The position numbers and the translations under genes were made by a program. Source: Camillea tinctor (taxonomy: Eukaryota; Ascomycota; Sordariomycetes; Xylariales; Xylariaceae). From it: a DNA stretch of 64,000 bases. A model generated the notes under the pieces. It was given only the letters and a program-made list of their open reading frames with translations. It was not told where the DNA came from and made no database searches. Shown here piece by piece: positions 1 through 11,250 of the stretch. The stretch spans positions 248,001-312,000 of the forward strand of contig MU394088.1 of the NCBI GenBank assembly GCA_022578605.1. The letters run 5' to 3'. Position 1 is the stretch's first letter. Every line of letters begins with the position of its first letter.

Positions 1-181
1 TGTATCGTCTCAGTACCAAGGCCCGGCCCAATGTTGTACGTAGCACCGCCATTTACCTAAATGATAGTTTCAACAGTTTACAAACAAGTAACAAACAAAT
101 ATCCAATATTGCAACATTATTAGGTAACTTGATGTGCTGGCGAGAAAGAGGGTGTGTATACGCTAGTGTATGTAGGTACTA

Positions 182-195
182 GTGTGTGTGTGTGT
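182..195. repeat. (GT)n microsatellite
   Basis: Seven GT units in a row, followed by imperfect GTAT/GTAG units. Simple-sequence repeat with no apparent function. Confidence 0.8.
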
Positions 196-2306
196 GTATG
201 TATTTTGAGCCTTACATGTATGTAGGCTGGGAACACGGTTCGGCATGTTCGACATGTCCTCATGTCCTCACGTTTTCGGTGTGTGCGTGTGTGATGGCAG
301 ATGTGCACTCTGTAGGACATAGGCATGTAGGGTACGTATGCGGCCCGTATGTAGGCACACGCACTTACACGAGTGGATCAAAACCGGCAGTCATCACTCT
401 TTTCTTTCTATTAGATATGATGCACAGTCTTGTACCTATGCATTCTGCACCATTTCTGAAACTATGTTCAACCAACGAATGTTGAAAAAGACCCTGGGTG
501 TTTGAGCAAAATCGGGAATTGTGAGCACATGCTGGTGATGCATAACAAGACTGACAAAGGTTGATTCTATTAAATGGGTAATGGCACCTGGGTAGTTGTA
601 CGGGTCTCAAACTGAGGCATGTCGTTCAATTGACTTTAAATTCTCCATGTAGTTCCCCATGTACAGACTGTACACTGAATTGTATCATTATATGTATGTT
701 TACACACACCTACGCTAAGATAAAATCATTGTTTCTACCGTGTTGGCCCGTTGAGAGAATACGCAAGTATGCCACCCTCAAGCTTGTTGGGGGTTTAAGT
801 GTCCAAGTGCATCTATGCAAGACTAACTCATGAATGTCACCAAATTTTGTCAATCGCATGCTAAGCAGCTCGAACCGCAAAGAGTCCTAGATCATAGGTC
901 GGGGCTACACGTTTACTGTTATATGTATTGTCAGACCCTACATTACCTACCTACATGCATATTATACATCCACCGTGGTTTCAATCATGCTGTGTATCTT
1001 ATGATGAAATCGCCACGCTTAACCTATTATCTGTTTACAATATTGAGCCGGCACCTACTTAGGCGAGGTTGCATTTCTGCTGCGTGGCCATTGCTGCGAC
1101 CGACTATGCCGCCCAGATCATGCCATCCTAGGTATGCGACAGGATCTGCTGTAAGATCTAAAATCGCACGCAGAATCTCGGTTGAGTGGTTGCAGTTTCG
1201 TTATATGGTTGGAGTCCGGGTATAGGGATTCCGCAGAACGTAGGGTTGCTTGTTGAGGTTGACTAACATGGGTATTTCAGCCTGATGTAGACTTTAGACT
1301 CCGGTGTCGGGATCCCCTGTTGTCGAAAGCTCTGAGCTTTTTAGATACTGAATATGTTCGGAATGTGATCTCACGAATTGCCTCCAGTTGCTGCTGTTTT
1401 CGCCAACCAAAGAGTGGGGTCCTGTAGTTGGCCATTTAGTTGGCTATTAGCTAAGTGCTGCGACAACATATCCGAGCAAGTATTTTGGAGTCAGATGGCT
1501 AGCGTTGCTAATCCGATTGGTAAGTCCCAAGAGTTTCGGGATGATGCTACTTGGAGCTATGCCCAAGCACCTATCGTTGTCCAGCATAGGCAAGACGATG
1601 AATGAACATGGTCGTCCAGAGTTCGTTGCACCCCAGGCGGTGTAGCACATGGCCTAAATTAAATCGAATGTTACACTAGATAGGCTGAAGGTCAATTATC
1701 CCGATGTTTCCTCATTCGTAAGTATTAGAGACGTGAGGTGGCTGGTGGCGTTGTATACTACCGGGACAAAGGCGTGCAGAAGATGATCAACATGTCTATC
1801 AAGGAGCATCGCATAGGTGCGTCGGAGCGTCTCCGGGATGTTGCACTAGTATAGGGGGGTAGGAAGTTAGTGTTCGGCTCCACGCTGTTGGGGGGGGTTT
1901 GGGTGCATAGGGGTTAATAATTGAAACCTTCGTGTCCTCGGGGAACCTATGGGACAGATGTCGCAATCGTAATCGATATTATGGTTATTTGAAAACAAAC
2001 AATCGGTGACCGATGATATCAATCTCGTGCAAGATGGCGCGATAGATCAAAGGGAGAAAAAAAAATTTATGAGTTGAACACTTTGCTGACTCGCACTGGC
2101 GTGGGTCTTGGACAGGTCGTGTGTACAGTAGCAAATATCATGTAGCAAGGTCTCCCAACCATACTAACAACATATGCTAGCCGAGAATGATCCTCAGATG
2201 CAAGGGTTCGACTTATAAGTAGGTTGATTTTCGCAGACCCAGACATATTCACTGGTGGTTCGGCTTAACCTCTCTGGCCACCACCTCTCGACTTCAGCGG
2301 GTAGAA

Positions 2307-2312
2307 TATAAA
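2307..2312 (+). promoter_or_regulatory. TATA-like element of the UPF0643-type gene
   Basis: A TATAAA hexamer lies 153 bp upstream of the start codon at 2465 and is followed by a pyrimidine-rich leader. The position suits a fungal core promoter, but this rests on sequence alone. Confidence 0.4.
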
Positions 2313-2464
2313 CCGACTGGAACCCGGGTCTCTTTACCGACGCATTCTCAACATCCTTCACACATCCTACCTCACTCGTTGTATGACTCCACTGTTCGCC
2401 CCTCTCTCATTGCCGGGTTGTCTATTGTGATCCAGCGTAACCAAACACACTTGAGAAGAACAGC

Positions 2465-3198
2465 ATGGCGCTTCATCAAGAACCTCCCCTTAGCATAGGG
2501 GGTATCCCGGCATTCGAGAAAGCACTGCCGGGTGCGACGGCGCAAGAAATATCCATATCTGCGCTAGAGGATCGCACATCTAGGGAGGAGGAGGGACACT
2601 TCCTTGTCGTCTCTCCATACACAGAAAAGGCGCACCTCCTCGACTTGAGAACCCTGGACGCAGAAAACGCTCTGCTCGCTCAAGCGCTCGTCCACATGAA
2701 GTGTCTGCGGAGCGACTATGCCACGGCGCCTTACATCGACACATTCAACTGGAGCGAGATGATGGAAGAGTTGGGCCGATTGGCGGGGCGGGATGGACAC
2801 CGGTGGAGGGAGACGTCGTTTTACATCGTCGCGTTCCGGTCACAGATCCCACCCACCACGGTATACGAAGACCTAGGGACGTTGGACAAGGCGGCACATG
2901 CAGAAGCAACAGCCAGTGGCGGATTCCTGAAGTAAGTGGCCGAGAAACGACCATTCAGGTTCACGGACGTGCGCTAACAAGCTTTAGATACTGGTTCGGG
3001 ACCCCTGATAAGGACGGCAGAAACCTTGCTACCTGTCTGTGGAGATCGCAAGAAGATGCGAAAAAAGGAGGTGTCGGGCCAGGTCATCGAAGGGCGGCCG
3101 TGGCAGCTCGAGACCTGTACTCCCATTGGAAGATTGACCGGCACCGGCTTATCATTCGAGACGATGTAAAAAGTTGGGAGATTACAGACTGGGCCTGA
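2465..3198 (+). CDS. UPF0643-type conserved protein
   Basis: A two-exon gene encoding about 225 residues: exon 1 2465-2931, exon 2 2988-3198. The 56 nt intron has a GTAAGT donor, a CTAAC branch site and a TTTAG acceptor, and splicing restores a Lys codon before the YWFGTPD motif. Recognisable conserved blocks are the FNWSEM segment, the WRETSFYIVAFRSQIP segment near residues 116-131, and the YSHWKIDRHRL segment near the C-terminus. As I recall the family, these are typical of fungal UPF0643 proteins, which have no established biochemical role. There is no signal peptide or membrane segment, so a soluble protein is likely. The ATG is the first in frame after a TATA-like box. The family call is from memory and no function is assigned. 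Confidence 0.8.
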
Positions 3199-4222
3199 TG
3201 TAGTAGGGTAGTATTAGTCTGCATACTGGCCGGGGGGGTTCTATCACGAATATGCTCAAGATAGACGATAGAAGCATTGGCGAATGGGATCAGTCCCTGC
3301 GGCCGCAGACAAGCTCGTTTCTCATGGATCAGCTAGGGGATGCTAGCCCGGAGTTTAGGAAACGGTAAACCGTACATGTATGGCTCGGTGGCAGATGATT
3401 AATGATGATGATGATATTGACGATGGATCTTCGGCGCAATATTGGAGGATTAGACAGAAAGGAAGGAATAGAAAAGGTGGTATCCACGTATGTTGACCGG
3501 AGGCTGACGGTCCTGGTCTCCTAATAGAGGATGGAGCGACAAGGAGAGTCCATAAAAGAAAAGAAGAAAAGAAAAAGAAAAAGAGACCAAACAAGAACCT
3601 TGTTCGGATCCTGACCTCGAAGAACTTGGAGCCAAGCCCACTTCACTCACTTGGCCGCCCAACTGGGGAGGAGGGTTATATAGAGGTGGGAAATAACTGG
3701 CAAAGATTTGACTAGAATGCTGTATGCACCGAGAAGATAGATGAGAAGTTAAAGAAGAGACGACGTCACTTTGAGGCTCTTTGCAAATTATTTATTTGTG
3801 GAAGGTCGACATGGGAAGATGGCCACATGGGGCGTGGGGGGACAGAGTGGGATGAATTTGATGGCTTCAATGTTCATGTTCAATCGAACGGGGGGACGGG
3901 GTTTAGAGGATCTAGAGGACCTAGAACTAGGGTTAAGTAAGCAGTGTAGGTAATCAAACCCATTAAACCCGCCTAGCTGAATTATACTAGGTTAGTTGAA
4001 TATTTTTTTTAAATTCTGCCCTTCTTCTCCGCCCCTCTTTTTTCCCTCCCACACAAATCGCATCCCACCAAAACCACAAAATCTTAAGCGATCGCGTCCT
4101 CTGCTTCATACAACTAAATACCTAGAGCCCGGTCCCCCGTTTTCTGTTTTCCACCGAACCGTAGCAAGCTAAGGACAAAACGAAACCGAGGCGATAAAAA
4201 AGAAATAAATACATTCGTCATC
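3199..4222. other. Intergenic, UPF0643 / eIF3h
   Basis: About 1 kb. It holds the 3' flank of the UPF0643-type gene and a purine-rich stretch (about 3545-3595). The last 230 bp are pyrimidine-rich and probably form the eIF3h promoter and leader. No coding region is supported. Confidence 0.6.
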
Positions 4223-5463
4223 ATGGCCGATTCTCTAAAAGATGCGCCCTTCAAGACAGTCCAGGTCGAGGCACTGGTACGTCATCAAAATTCTTCATTC
4301 CCGAATTACATATGACATGGCATGACATGACACTTACCTGGATGTGGATGCGCTTGTAGGTTGTCATGAAAATCGTCAAGCACTGCGCAGCTAGCTTTCC
4401 CACTACCGCCACCGGATGCATTGTAGGCATGGATAAGGAGGGCGTTCTCGAGGTCACGAACACCTTCCCCTTCCCCACCACCGATGTCGCCAATGTCGAT
4501 AGTAGCCACCAGAACGATGCCTCTGCCCTTGCTGCCGCCGCACCCCGGGCCAAGGCCAACATGGTCTACCAGAACGACATGATCCGGCATCTCAAGGAGG
4601 TCAATGTCGACGCCAACAATGTCGGCTGGTACACGAGCGCTACTATGGGTAACTTCGTCAACCTCGGCTTCATCGAAAACCAGTATCACTACCAGCGCGA
4701 CAACGACCGAACCGTTGCTCTGGTGCATGATGTGAGCCGGAGTTCGCAAGGCGCACTGAGCCTGCGCGCCTTCAAGTTGACACCCACCTTCATGGCCGCA
4801 TTCAAGGAGGGCAAGTTCACGACAGAGAGGTTAGAGAGAAACCGCATACGTCGATAGCGGCGACCAAGTGCCTTTGTTCCATGCTAATTCATACGTATCA
4901 GTCTACAAAAGTCAAAACTGACTTTCAAGGATGTGCTCGTCGAGTTCCCGGTGAATGTTCACAACTCGCATCTCCTGACGGCTTTCCTCCACCAGCTACC
5001 TGCCGCCCCTCCCTCCGCAGAGGTAGCCATGCCCACGTCGCTTGCCGACCTCCAGCGTGATCCGGTCAAGCTGCCCCTGTACCCCTCGTCAGACGCGCTC
5101 GATCTCTCAATAGACCCCTTCCTCGAGAAGACGTGCGACCTCTTGCTCGATAGTATCGAGTCGCACTACACGGAACTGAACAACCACCAATACTACCAGA
5201 GACAGCTTGCGCGCGAGCAGGCCAAGATCACGGCGTGGCAGACGAAGCGTAAGGCAGAGAATGCGGCCAGAGTAGCGGCGAAGCAACAGCCGCTACCGGA
5301 GGACGAGTGGCAGCGCATCTTCAAGCTCCCTCAGGAGCCTAGCCGTTTGGAAGGCATGCTAAATGCCAAGCAGGTTGAGCAGTACAGCAAGCAGGTAGAT
5401 GGGTTCACGGCCAGCGTCAGTGCCAAGATGTTCGCGGTCCGAGGAAACCTCCTGCCGGAGTAG
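4223..5463 (+). CDS. Translation initiation factor eIF3 subunit h
   Basis: Three exons (4223-4276, 4360-4829, 4902-5463) give about 361 residues, the usual size of eIF3h. Introns are 83 and 72 nt; the second uses a GTTAGA donor, and removing it avoids a stop and joins the conserved [15 protein letters not shown] segment. The N-terminal half is an MPN (JAB1/MPN) domain starting with [15 protein letters not shown]. At the place of the metalloprotease HSHP motif the protein reads [12 protein letters not shown], so the metal ligands are absent. This is the non-catalytic MPN type expected for eIF3h, which pairs with the eIF3f MPN subunit in the eIF3 complex on the 40S ribosome. The C-terminal half is helical and charged. 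The short first exon (18 residues) is typical of fungal orthologues. Start chosen at [10 protein letters not shown], the only ATG upstream of the MPN domain. Confidence 0.93.
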
Positions 5464-6949
5464 ACGGAAGGGTCGGGAATTGAGACGATGGGATGTTTAT
5501 TTGACCTGATAATGCATCTGGCACGGCGTTTGGTGGCTTGAAGGTTCTCGTGGAAAGATAGAGAATAAATGATCAAGTTCTTGGGGATTAGGCCATGGTT
5601 CCCTTGGTATAGGGTGATATGGTATGCGGGACGAGAGCATCAATCCTCCGAAATCAAACGAACAAGATGACGCGGATATGGGATGAATGACGGGCGGTGA
5701 ACTAGATATACGGCATACCGATATTGATTGTGCCGATAGGAGGAATGCAAAACCAAACCAAAAGTAGAGGGCTAAAAGCCGCGTCAAGACAAGATGCAAT
5801 ATACACAATGCAACGGAGAGGAAAGACAATTAGAGACCATCACAATGGATCTATTCAAGGAATCCAGCATCATTTTCCTCTCTCCCTAAGTTCTTCTTGT
5901 GAGCGTAACTTGTAATATGGGCTATCTACTGAGGGTGTATCTAAAGTAAGCAGTATCTATCATCTTCAATTTGCATGTTGACTGTGGAAAACAGGTGAGA
6001 GAGGTAAGGGAGAGGTAGTAAGTAGTAAGTAGTAAGTAGTAGTGGATATATTACCTACAAGTCAGTCCCAGTTCTGGGGTATATGTTAGGTACATATCTA
6101 CTAACCTAGTATACACTGAGTCGGGCATCATTACCTGGACTTGGATCCTAGATACATTAAAGTTTCTAGTTCCTGGTATTTCTTCAAAGCCGTACTAGTA
6201 AGCCTGTCTACAGTTTATTTTATGGCTGCTCTCCCATAGATTAAGATGCATTCTGTTCAATCATTATTCAGGAGGTAGTAATCGATTCAATGTATATATA
6301 TACATGCTGAACACATGGAGTTGGAAGTGTACAGTTGAGAGATCTTCCCAATGAGACGAGTTCGGAGAGATACCATTTTACTCTGGTCTCCCATGTGTAT
6401 GCATCCGTTGGCTACGATCAGGTAGATTGACTAAGATTAAGTGGTCTAGGTTACCTAGGTTAGGATACTTCCTAGTTGGGTATACTTCACGACTAGTAAA
6501 AATGTCCCCGAAGGTCCGAACATGAGACAAGCTGGAAGTCGGAGGTATTATACGAGGTATTGGTCTAACCTATTTTAGGGATTTGATTTTTTTTGTTAAA
6601 AGAAAAAGAAAAAAAGAAAAAGGATTCGTAAATCGGTAGGTTAGGTACTTAAAAAGTAAGAAAAAAAGGAAAAGACCAAAAGTTGGAAAAGCATTTGCCG
6701 AAAAAGAAAGAGAGGAGGATGGGCTTGTAGATGCAGTAGATCGAAGACCATTGAGAGGGGCTTTGGAGGGGCCTTGAGGGGCATTTTTTTCTCAGGGACC
6801 TCCCTCCCCAGTCCTAAAGTGGATTAGCGGACCTGAGATGGACCACTCAGATGCACGATCCCACAGTTTGGGGGGTTCGACGAGGGGTAAATCGGGACCT
6901 TAGCTGCAACTTACACCAGAAAAATTGAAATCCTCCTTCCAATCGACCT
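5464..6949. other. Intergenic, eIF3h / AHCY
   Basis: About 1.5 kb. It holds the eIF3h 3' flank, a short GTAGTAA-type tandem repeat near 6017-6040, AT-rich DNA and a purine-rich stretch near 6595-6720. The right end is the AHCY promoter. No gene is supported. Confidence 0.55.
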
Positions 6950-7173
6950 TTATCGGGCTTATTTTCTTACCACCATCGATCCTACCCGGAAGGTCCTTTT
7001 TTCTTTCTTTCTTTCCTTCCTTCATATTCATTCAACCCTCCTTTCTTCTTCTTCTCCTCCTCCTACTTCTTCTTTCTTCTTACATTTCTTCCTTCTCCTC
7101 TTTTTCCCAACTCTCCATCTATCTATCTCTTATACCCTCCCTCCCCTTATCTTCAGCTTCTTTTTTCTCCCAG
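6950..7173 (+). promoter_or_regulatory. Pyrimidine-rich leader of the AHCY gene
   Basis: About 200 bp of almost uninterrupted C/T on the coding strand, ending at the first donor site of the 5' UTR introns. In filamentous fungi such CT tracts commonly precede transcription start sites of strongly expressed genes, which fits AHCY. The inference is compositional; no start site was mapped. Confidence 0.5.
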
Positions 7174-7255
7174 GTAAGTAAAAACTTGAGAAACCAGTCA
7201 ATTGACTGACTAGTAAATCAATATAACTAATATTTTCTCTTTCTGTTATTTTCAG
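7174..7255 (+). other. 5' UTR intron 1 of AHCY
   Basis: GTAAGT donor at 7174, an ATAACTAAT branch site near 7225 and a TTTTCAG acceptor ending at 7255. It lies entirely upstream of the start codon, so it would be a leader intron. Confidence 0.65.
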
Positions 7256-7272
7256 TCTCACCGCCAATACCA

Positions 7273-7375
7273 GTAAGTACATAACCTACATAAATATACA
7301 CCTTATACATCCATCGACACATATATACAATCCGTTCATTCCGAGACTAACGACATCTTTTTTTTCTTATTACAG
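7273..7375 (+). other. 5' UTR intron 2 of AHCY
   Basis: GTAAGT donor at 7273, a GACTAACGAC branch site near 7350, a poly-T tract and a TTACAG acceptor ending two bases before the ATG. Together with intron 1 it leaves a 17 nt leader exon (7256-7272). Confidence 0.7.
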
Positions 7376-7377
7376 AG

Positions 7378-8841
7378 ATGTCAGCCCCCGCCAGCAAGTT
7401 CAAGGTCGCTGACCTGTCCCTCGCTGCCTTCGGGCGCAAGGAGATTGAACTCGCCGAGAACGAGATGCCTGGTCTGATGGCCATCCGACAGAAGTACTCG
7501 GCTGACCAGCCTCTCGCCGGTGCCCGTATTGCTGGTTGTCTGCACATGACCATCCAGACTGCTGTCCTCATCGAGACTCTCACTTCTCTCGGTGCTGAGG
7601 TTACCTGGACGTCGTGCAACATCTTCTCCACCCAGGACCACGCCGCTGCTGCCATTGCTGCTGCCGGTGTTCCCGTCTTTGCCTGGAAGGGTGAGACCGA
7701 GGAGGAGTACAACTGGTGCTTGGAGCAGCAGCTGTTGGCCTTCAAGGATGGCAAGAAGCTGAACCTTATCCTCGACGACGGTGGTGATCTGACCCACCTT
7801 GTCCACGACAAGTACCCCGAGATGCTGAAGGACTGCTACGGTGTCTCGGAGGAGACCACCACTGGTGTTCACCACCTGTACCGTATGCTCAAGAACAGCA
7901 AGCTGCTCGTTCCCGCCATCAACGTCAACGACAGTGTTACCAAGAGCAAGTTCGACAACCTGTACGGATGCCGTGAGTCTCTGATCGACGGTATCAAGCG
8001 TGCTACCGACGTCATGATTGCCGGTAAGATTGCTGTCGTCGCTGGTTTCGGTGATGTCGGCAAGGGCTGTGCCATGGCCCTTCACGGTATGGGTGCCCGC
8101 GTCCTTGTCACTGAGGTCGATCCTATCAACGCCCTCCAGGCTGCTATGGCCGGTTTCCAGGTCACCACCATGGAGAAGGCCGCTCCTATCTCCCAGATCT
8201 TCGTCACCACCACTGGTTGCCGTGACATTCTGACTGGCGCCCACTTCGAGGTTATGCCCAATGATGCCATCGTTTGCAGTAAGCTTTATACCTAATTCTA
8301 CCTTTCCCTCCTCATCGATACTAACCCTACTACTAGACATTGGTCACTTCGACATTGAGATCGACGTAGCCTGGCTGAAGAAGAACGCCAAGAGCGTTCA
8401 GAACATCAAGCCTCAGGTTGACCGCTTCACTATGGCCAACGGCCGTCACATCATCCTCCTGGCTGAGGGTCGTCTGGTCAACCTAGGCTGTGCCACTGGC
8501 CACTCTTCTTTCGTCATGTCTTGCTCTTTCAGCAACCAGGTTCTTGCTCAGATCATGTTGTACAAGGCCGAAGACAAGGCTTTCGGCCAGAAATACGCCG
8601 CTTTTGCCAAGACGGACAAGCTGCCCGTTGGTGTCTACGTCCTCCCCAAGATCCTGGATGAGGAAGTCGCCAAGCTACACTTGTCTCACGTGAACGCAGA
8701 GCTCACCACTCTCACCCCTGTCCAGGGTGAATACTTAGGTTTGGACCTTGAGGGTCCTTACAAGAGCGACCAGTACGTAAACCCATTTTACCCAATCCCT
8801 AAGTGCAGCTTTACTAACAGTTTGCTAGCTACCGCTACTAA
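7378..8841 (+). CDS. Adenosylhomocysteinase (S-adenosylhomocysteine hydrolase)
   Basis: Three coding exons (7378-8278, 8337-8772, 8829-8841) give 449 residues. The enzyme reversibly splits S-adenosylhomocysteine into adenosine and homocysteine and so keeps SAM-dependent methylation running. Visible landmarks are the MPGLM motif (30-34), the LHMT substrate segment (55-58), the LDDGGDLT block, the NAD-binding GFGDVGKG loop (223-230) and the IGHFDIEID segment directly after intron 1. Introns are 58 and 56 nt with CTAAC branch points. The final 13 nt exon encodes only the last codons; it restores the family C-terminus DHYRY, whose last Tyr and an upstream Lys are known to contact NAD of a neighbouring subunit. 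Codon use is strongly biased to C-ending codons, consistent with high expression. Fungal orthologues are often called SAH1. Confidence 0.97.
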
Positions 8842-9887
8842 TTTAATCTTGTACATAACTACTTTATACCATCGACTCCTGCCAAAGGGGCAGGGATCGG
8901 GCTGTTTTCAACATGCATGAATCTACGGCATCAACTAGCAATGGGTATCGCATACAAAGGGGTTAGGGGGTCAAAAAGGGATAAGAGGGCCGGCCGGTCA
9001 TACTTTTTCAACAAAAAGGCGTTGGCTTTTGATGCATGATTCCCCTCATGGCGTTTGATTTTATTTGCCGAAGACTCGAGCAGAGATCTGGTACACCAGA
9101 TAGAGACAGACAGCTATACTAAAGTTTAGCTGGCCAGAATTCGTCAACCGGATCTGGATAGAGAATATAAAGCTGTATATGCTTTTCATGACTCTAATAA
9201 CGTTTTTTTTATTAAGAATTTGCCGTGTTGTTGTGAAATTCGTCCGGATTCATGGGACCTATCGATTCTCTTCGCGGTGTGAGCACTTTGAACTGACTTA
9301 AACATTTGGGCTACTGGAAATTATATCTATGATACGCATTTCAGTTGGATGCCTATCTCGCAGAGGGTTTATTACTGGTGGGTAATTGTTCTCTAGATAT
9401 ATTGTTTTCATCGTCTATTTAGTACGTCATGATGCCTTACGATGCCTTATTCCCTCCCTTTATTTGTGCGTAATATCTCCAGGTGAGAGAGGCGGCCCTG
9501 CCTACCTAGTTCAATCCACCAATTACCAAAAGTTTCCAAAACGCCATGTTTGACCTTTTATGGGGTATTAATACACTGGACTCTCCCACCGAGAAGAAGA
9601 AAACGTGAGAATCTTAGAAAGAAAAAGACATCAAGAGATAGATCAACCGCACTTTGTGTTCGAACCCAACTCTTCACCAAGAAATCCTCCAACCCACCCC
9701 CCTTTTTTCTTTTTTTCTTTTCTCTTTTCCCCAATCTAGCCCAAGGCAAATACTTGTGAGATCAAGTTGCGATATGATCATAAGTTGAATTATGGGTCGT
9801 TAGCCATGTTATCATCGGCAGCCTCATAAATATCGCGCGTCTATCCATTTTCTTCTTCCTTTTGAACTTCGCTACCCCTATGTCCCA
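8842..9887. other. Convergent intergenic, AHCY / dehydrogenase
   Basis: About 1 kb between two converging genes. It holds their 3' flanks, AT-rich DNA near 9170-9220, and a stretch near 9575-9730 that is purine-rich, then pyrimidine-rich. No gene is supported. Confidence 0.6.
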
Positions 9888-11250
9888 TCACAGCGGAGCA
9901 ACACCAGTCCCTTCCTCATTCTCATTTCCCTTCTCCTTCCACCCCTCTTTCTTCCTCGCCTCTTCCAGCGCGGCCAGCAAACCCCTCTGCTCGGGCACGA
10001 CGCTGTTCAGGGTGCCGCGCTCGAGCGCGGCCCGCACGTTGCCCAACGTACACTCCTCCATCCGGGCCTGCGTCTCGACGGTCCAAGTGCCCATATGCGG
10101 CACCAGCACGACGCGCGGGTCGGCCACCAGGCCCGGGTGCACATGCGGCTCGTCCTCGTACACGTCCAGGCCGGCCGAGGCGACGCGGCCCGATGCTAGA
10201 GCCGCGACGAGGGCGGACTCGTCGACGATGGCGCCGCGCGCGGTGTTGATGAGCACGATGCCCGGCTTCATGAGGGAGAACTCGCGGTGCGAGAGGAGGT
10301 GGTGGGTTTGTGGCTGTTTGGGAGAAACAAAAGGGGGGAAGAAGGAAGGGTTAGTTGGCTCTAGGATTTAAGGGGGGTGGCTAAGGGAAAAGGGGGGAAA
10401 GGGAAAAAAAAAAAAAAGACGCACATTAAGCGGCAAATTCAAGCTCAGCACATCGCTCTCCGCCAGCAACTCCTCGAACCCGACGTACTCGGCGCCCCCG
10501 CAACGCTCCTCCACCTCGACCGCCAACCTCGCGCGGTTATGGTACCGCACCCGCATCCCGAACGCGAGCGCCGCCTTCCTCGCCAGATTCCGCCCTATGC
10601 CGCCCATCCCCAGGATGCCCAGCACCCTCCCGCGCGGATCGTGGCCCAGCGCGGGCGGGGCCCCATCGTGGGCGCTGCGCTGCCAGCGCCCCGCGCGCAG
10701 GGCCGCCATGCCGGGCCCGAAGTTGCGCAGCGCGCCCAGGAGCAGGAACACGGCGAGGTCGGCGGTGGCGTCGTCGACGGCGCCCGGCGCGTTGGACACG
10801 AGGATCCCGCGCGACGTGCACGCGCGCACGTCGATCGAGTCGTACCCCGCGCCGTTGTGGCACACGTAGCGCAGCGTCGGGGGCAGCGCGTCGAGGAGCG
10901 GCCCGTCGATGCGCCCCGTCGAGGACGTGCTCTCGAAGGTGCGGTAGATGGCGACGACGCCGGAGAAGAGGGAGGCGTGCGAGCGGAGCTCGGAGAGGAG
11001 GGAGGGGCGCGTGGTGGACTGGGGGTGCAGGATGGTGGCGAGGGGGGAGAGGAGGGAGAGGGTTGTGTGGGCGCTGAGATGGGAGGGGCGGCTTGAGTTA
11101 GTAAGGAGGATAGAAAATGGTTTCTTAATGTTAGGTATATACATATATATGTGTGTGTGCGAATATTAACAAGGGGAAAGAAAATGGTAAAGTGGGCAAA
11201 ACTCACTGCTCGATCTTGCCCAGCACTAGAACCTTTGGCTTATCCCCCAT
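9888..11250 (-). CDS. D-isomer-specific 2-hydroxyacid dehydrogenase
   Basis: Three exons on the minus strand (11250-11207, 11073-10425, 10313-9888) give 372 residues. The first exon encodes only MGDKPKVLVLGKIE. The 133 nt intron has a TACTAACTC branch site. The second intron is 111 nt and joins LNLPLN to PQTHHLLSHREF in phase 0. The Rossmann motif reads GILGMGGIGRNL. Catalytic residues of the family are visible: Arg in NTARGAIVDE, Glu in DVYEDEP and His in VPHMGTW. Substrates of this family include glyoxylate, hydroxypyruvate and branched 2-oxoacids reduced with NAD(P)H; which applies here cannot be told. The C-terminus is a charged low-complexity tail of about 25 residues. The gene body is far more GC-rich than its surroundings. 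Several long frames on the other strand are shadows of this composition. Confidence 0.9.

Larger units (their letters stand above)
1..2464. other. Intergenic, no supported gene
   Basis: About 2.4 kb without a coding region I can support. The open frames present (up to 131 codons) have mixed codon use, no recognisable motif and no convincing splice partners. A short GT microsatellite lies at 182-195. The right end is the promoter of the UPF0643-type gene. Confidence 0.6.

Noticed and set aside
2701..3198. 165-codon frame overlapping the UPF0643-type gene
   Set aside because: Only its last 70 codons belong to the gene, as exon 2; the upstream part is out of frame and lies over exon 1 and the intron.
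7381..8340. 319-codon frame antisense to AHCY
   Set aside because: Strong codon bias of AHCY removes stops from the opposite strand. The frame is Gly/Val/Leu/Asp-rich and has no recognisable fold.
10377..11096. 239-codon open frame on the plus strand over the dehydrogenase gene
   Set aside because: It is a shadow of the GC-rich minus-strand gene; its His/Arg/Gln/Ala composition has no domain, and the minus strand has clear catalytic motifs.
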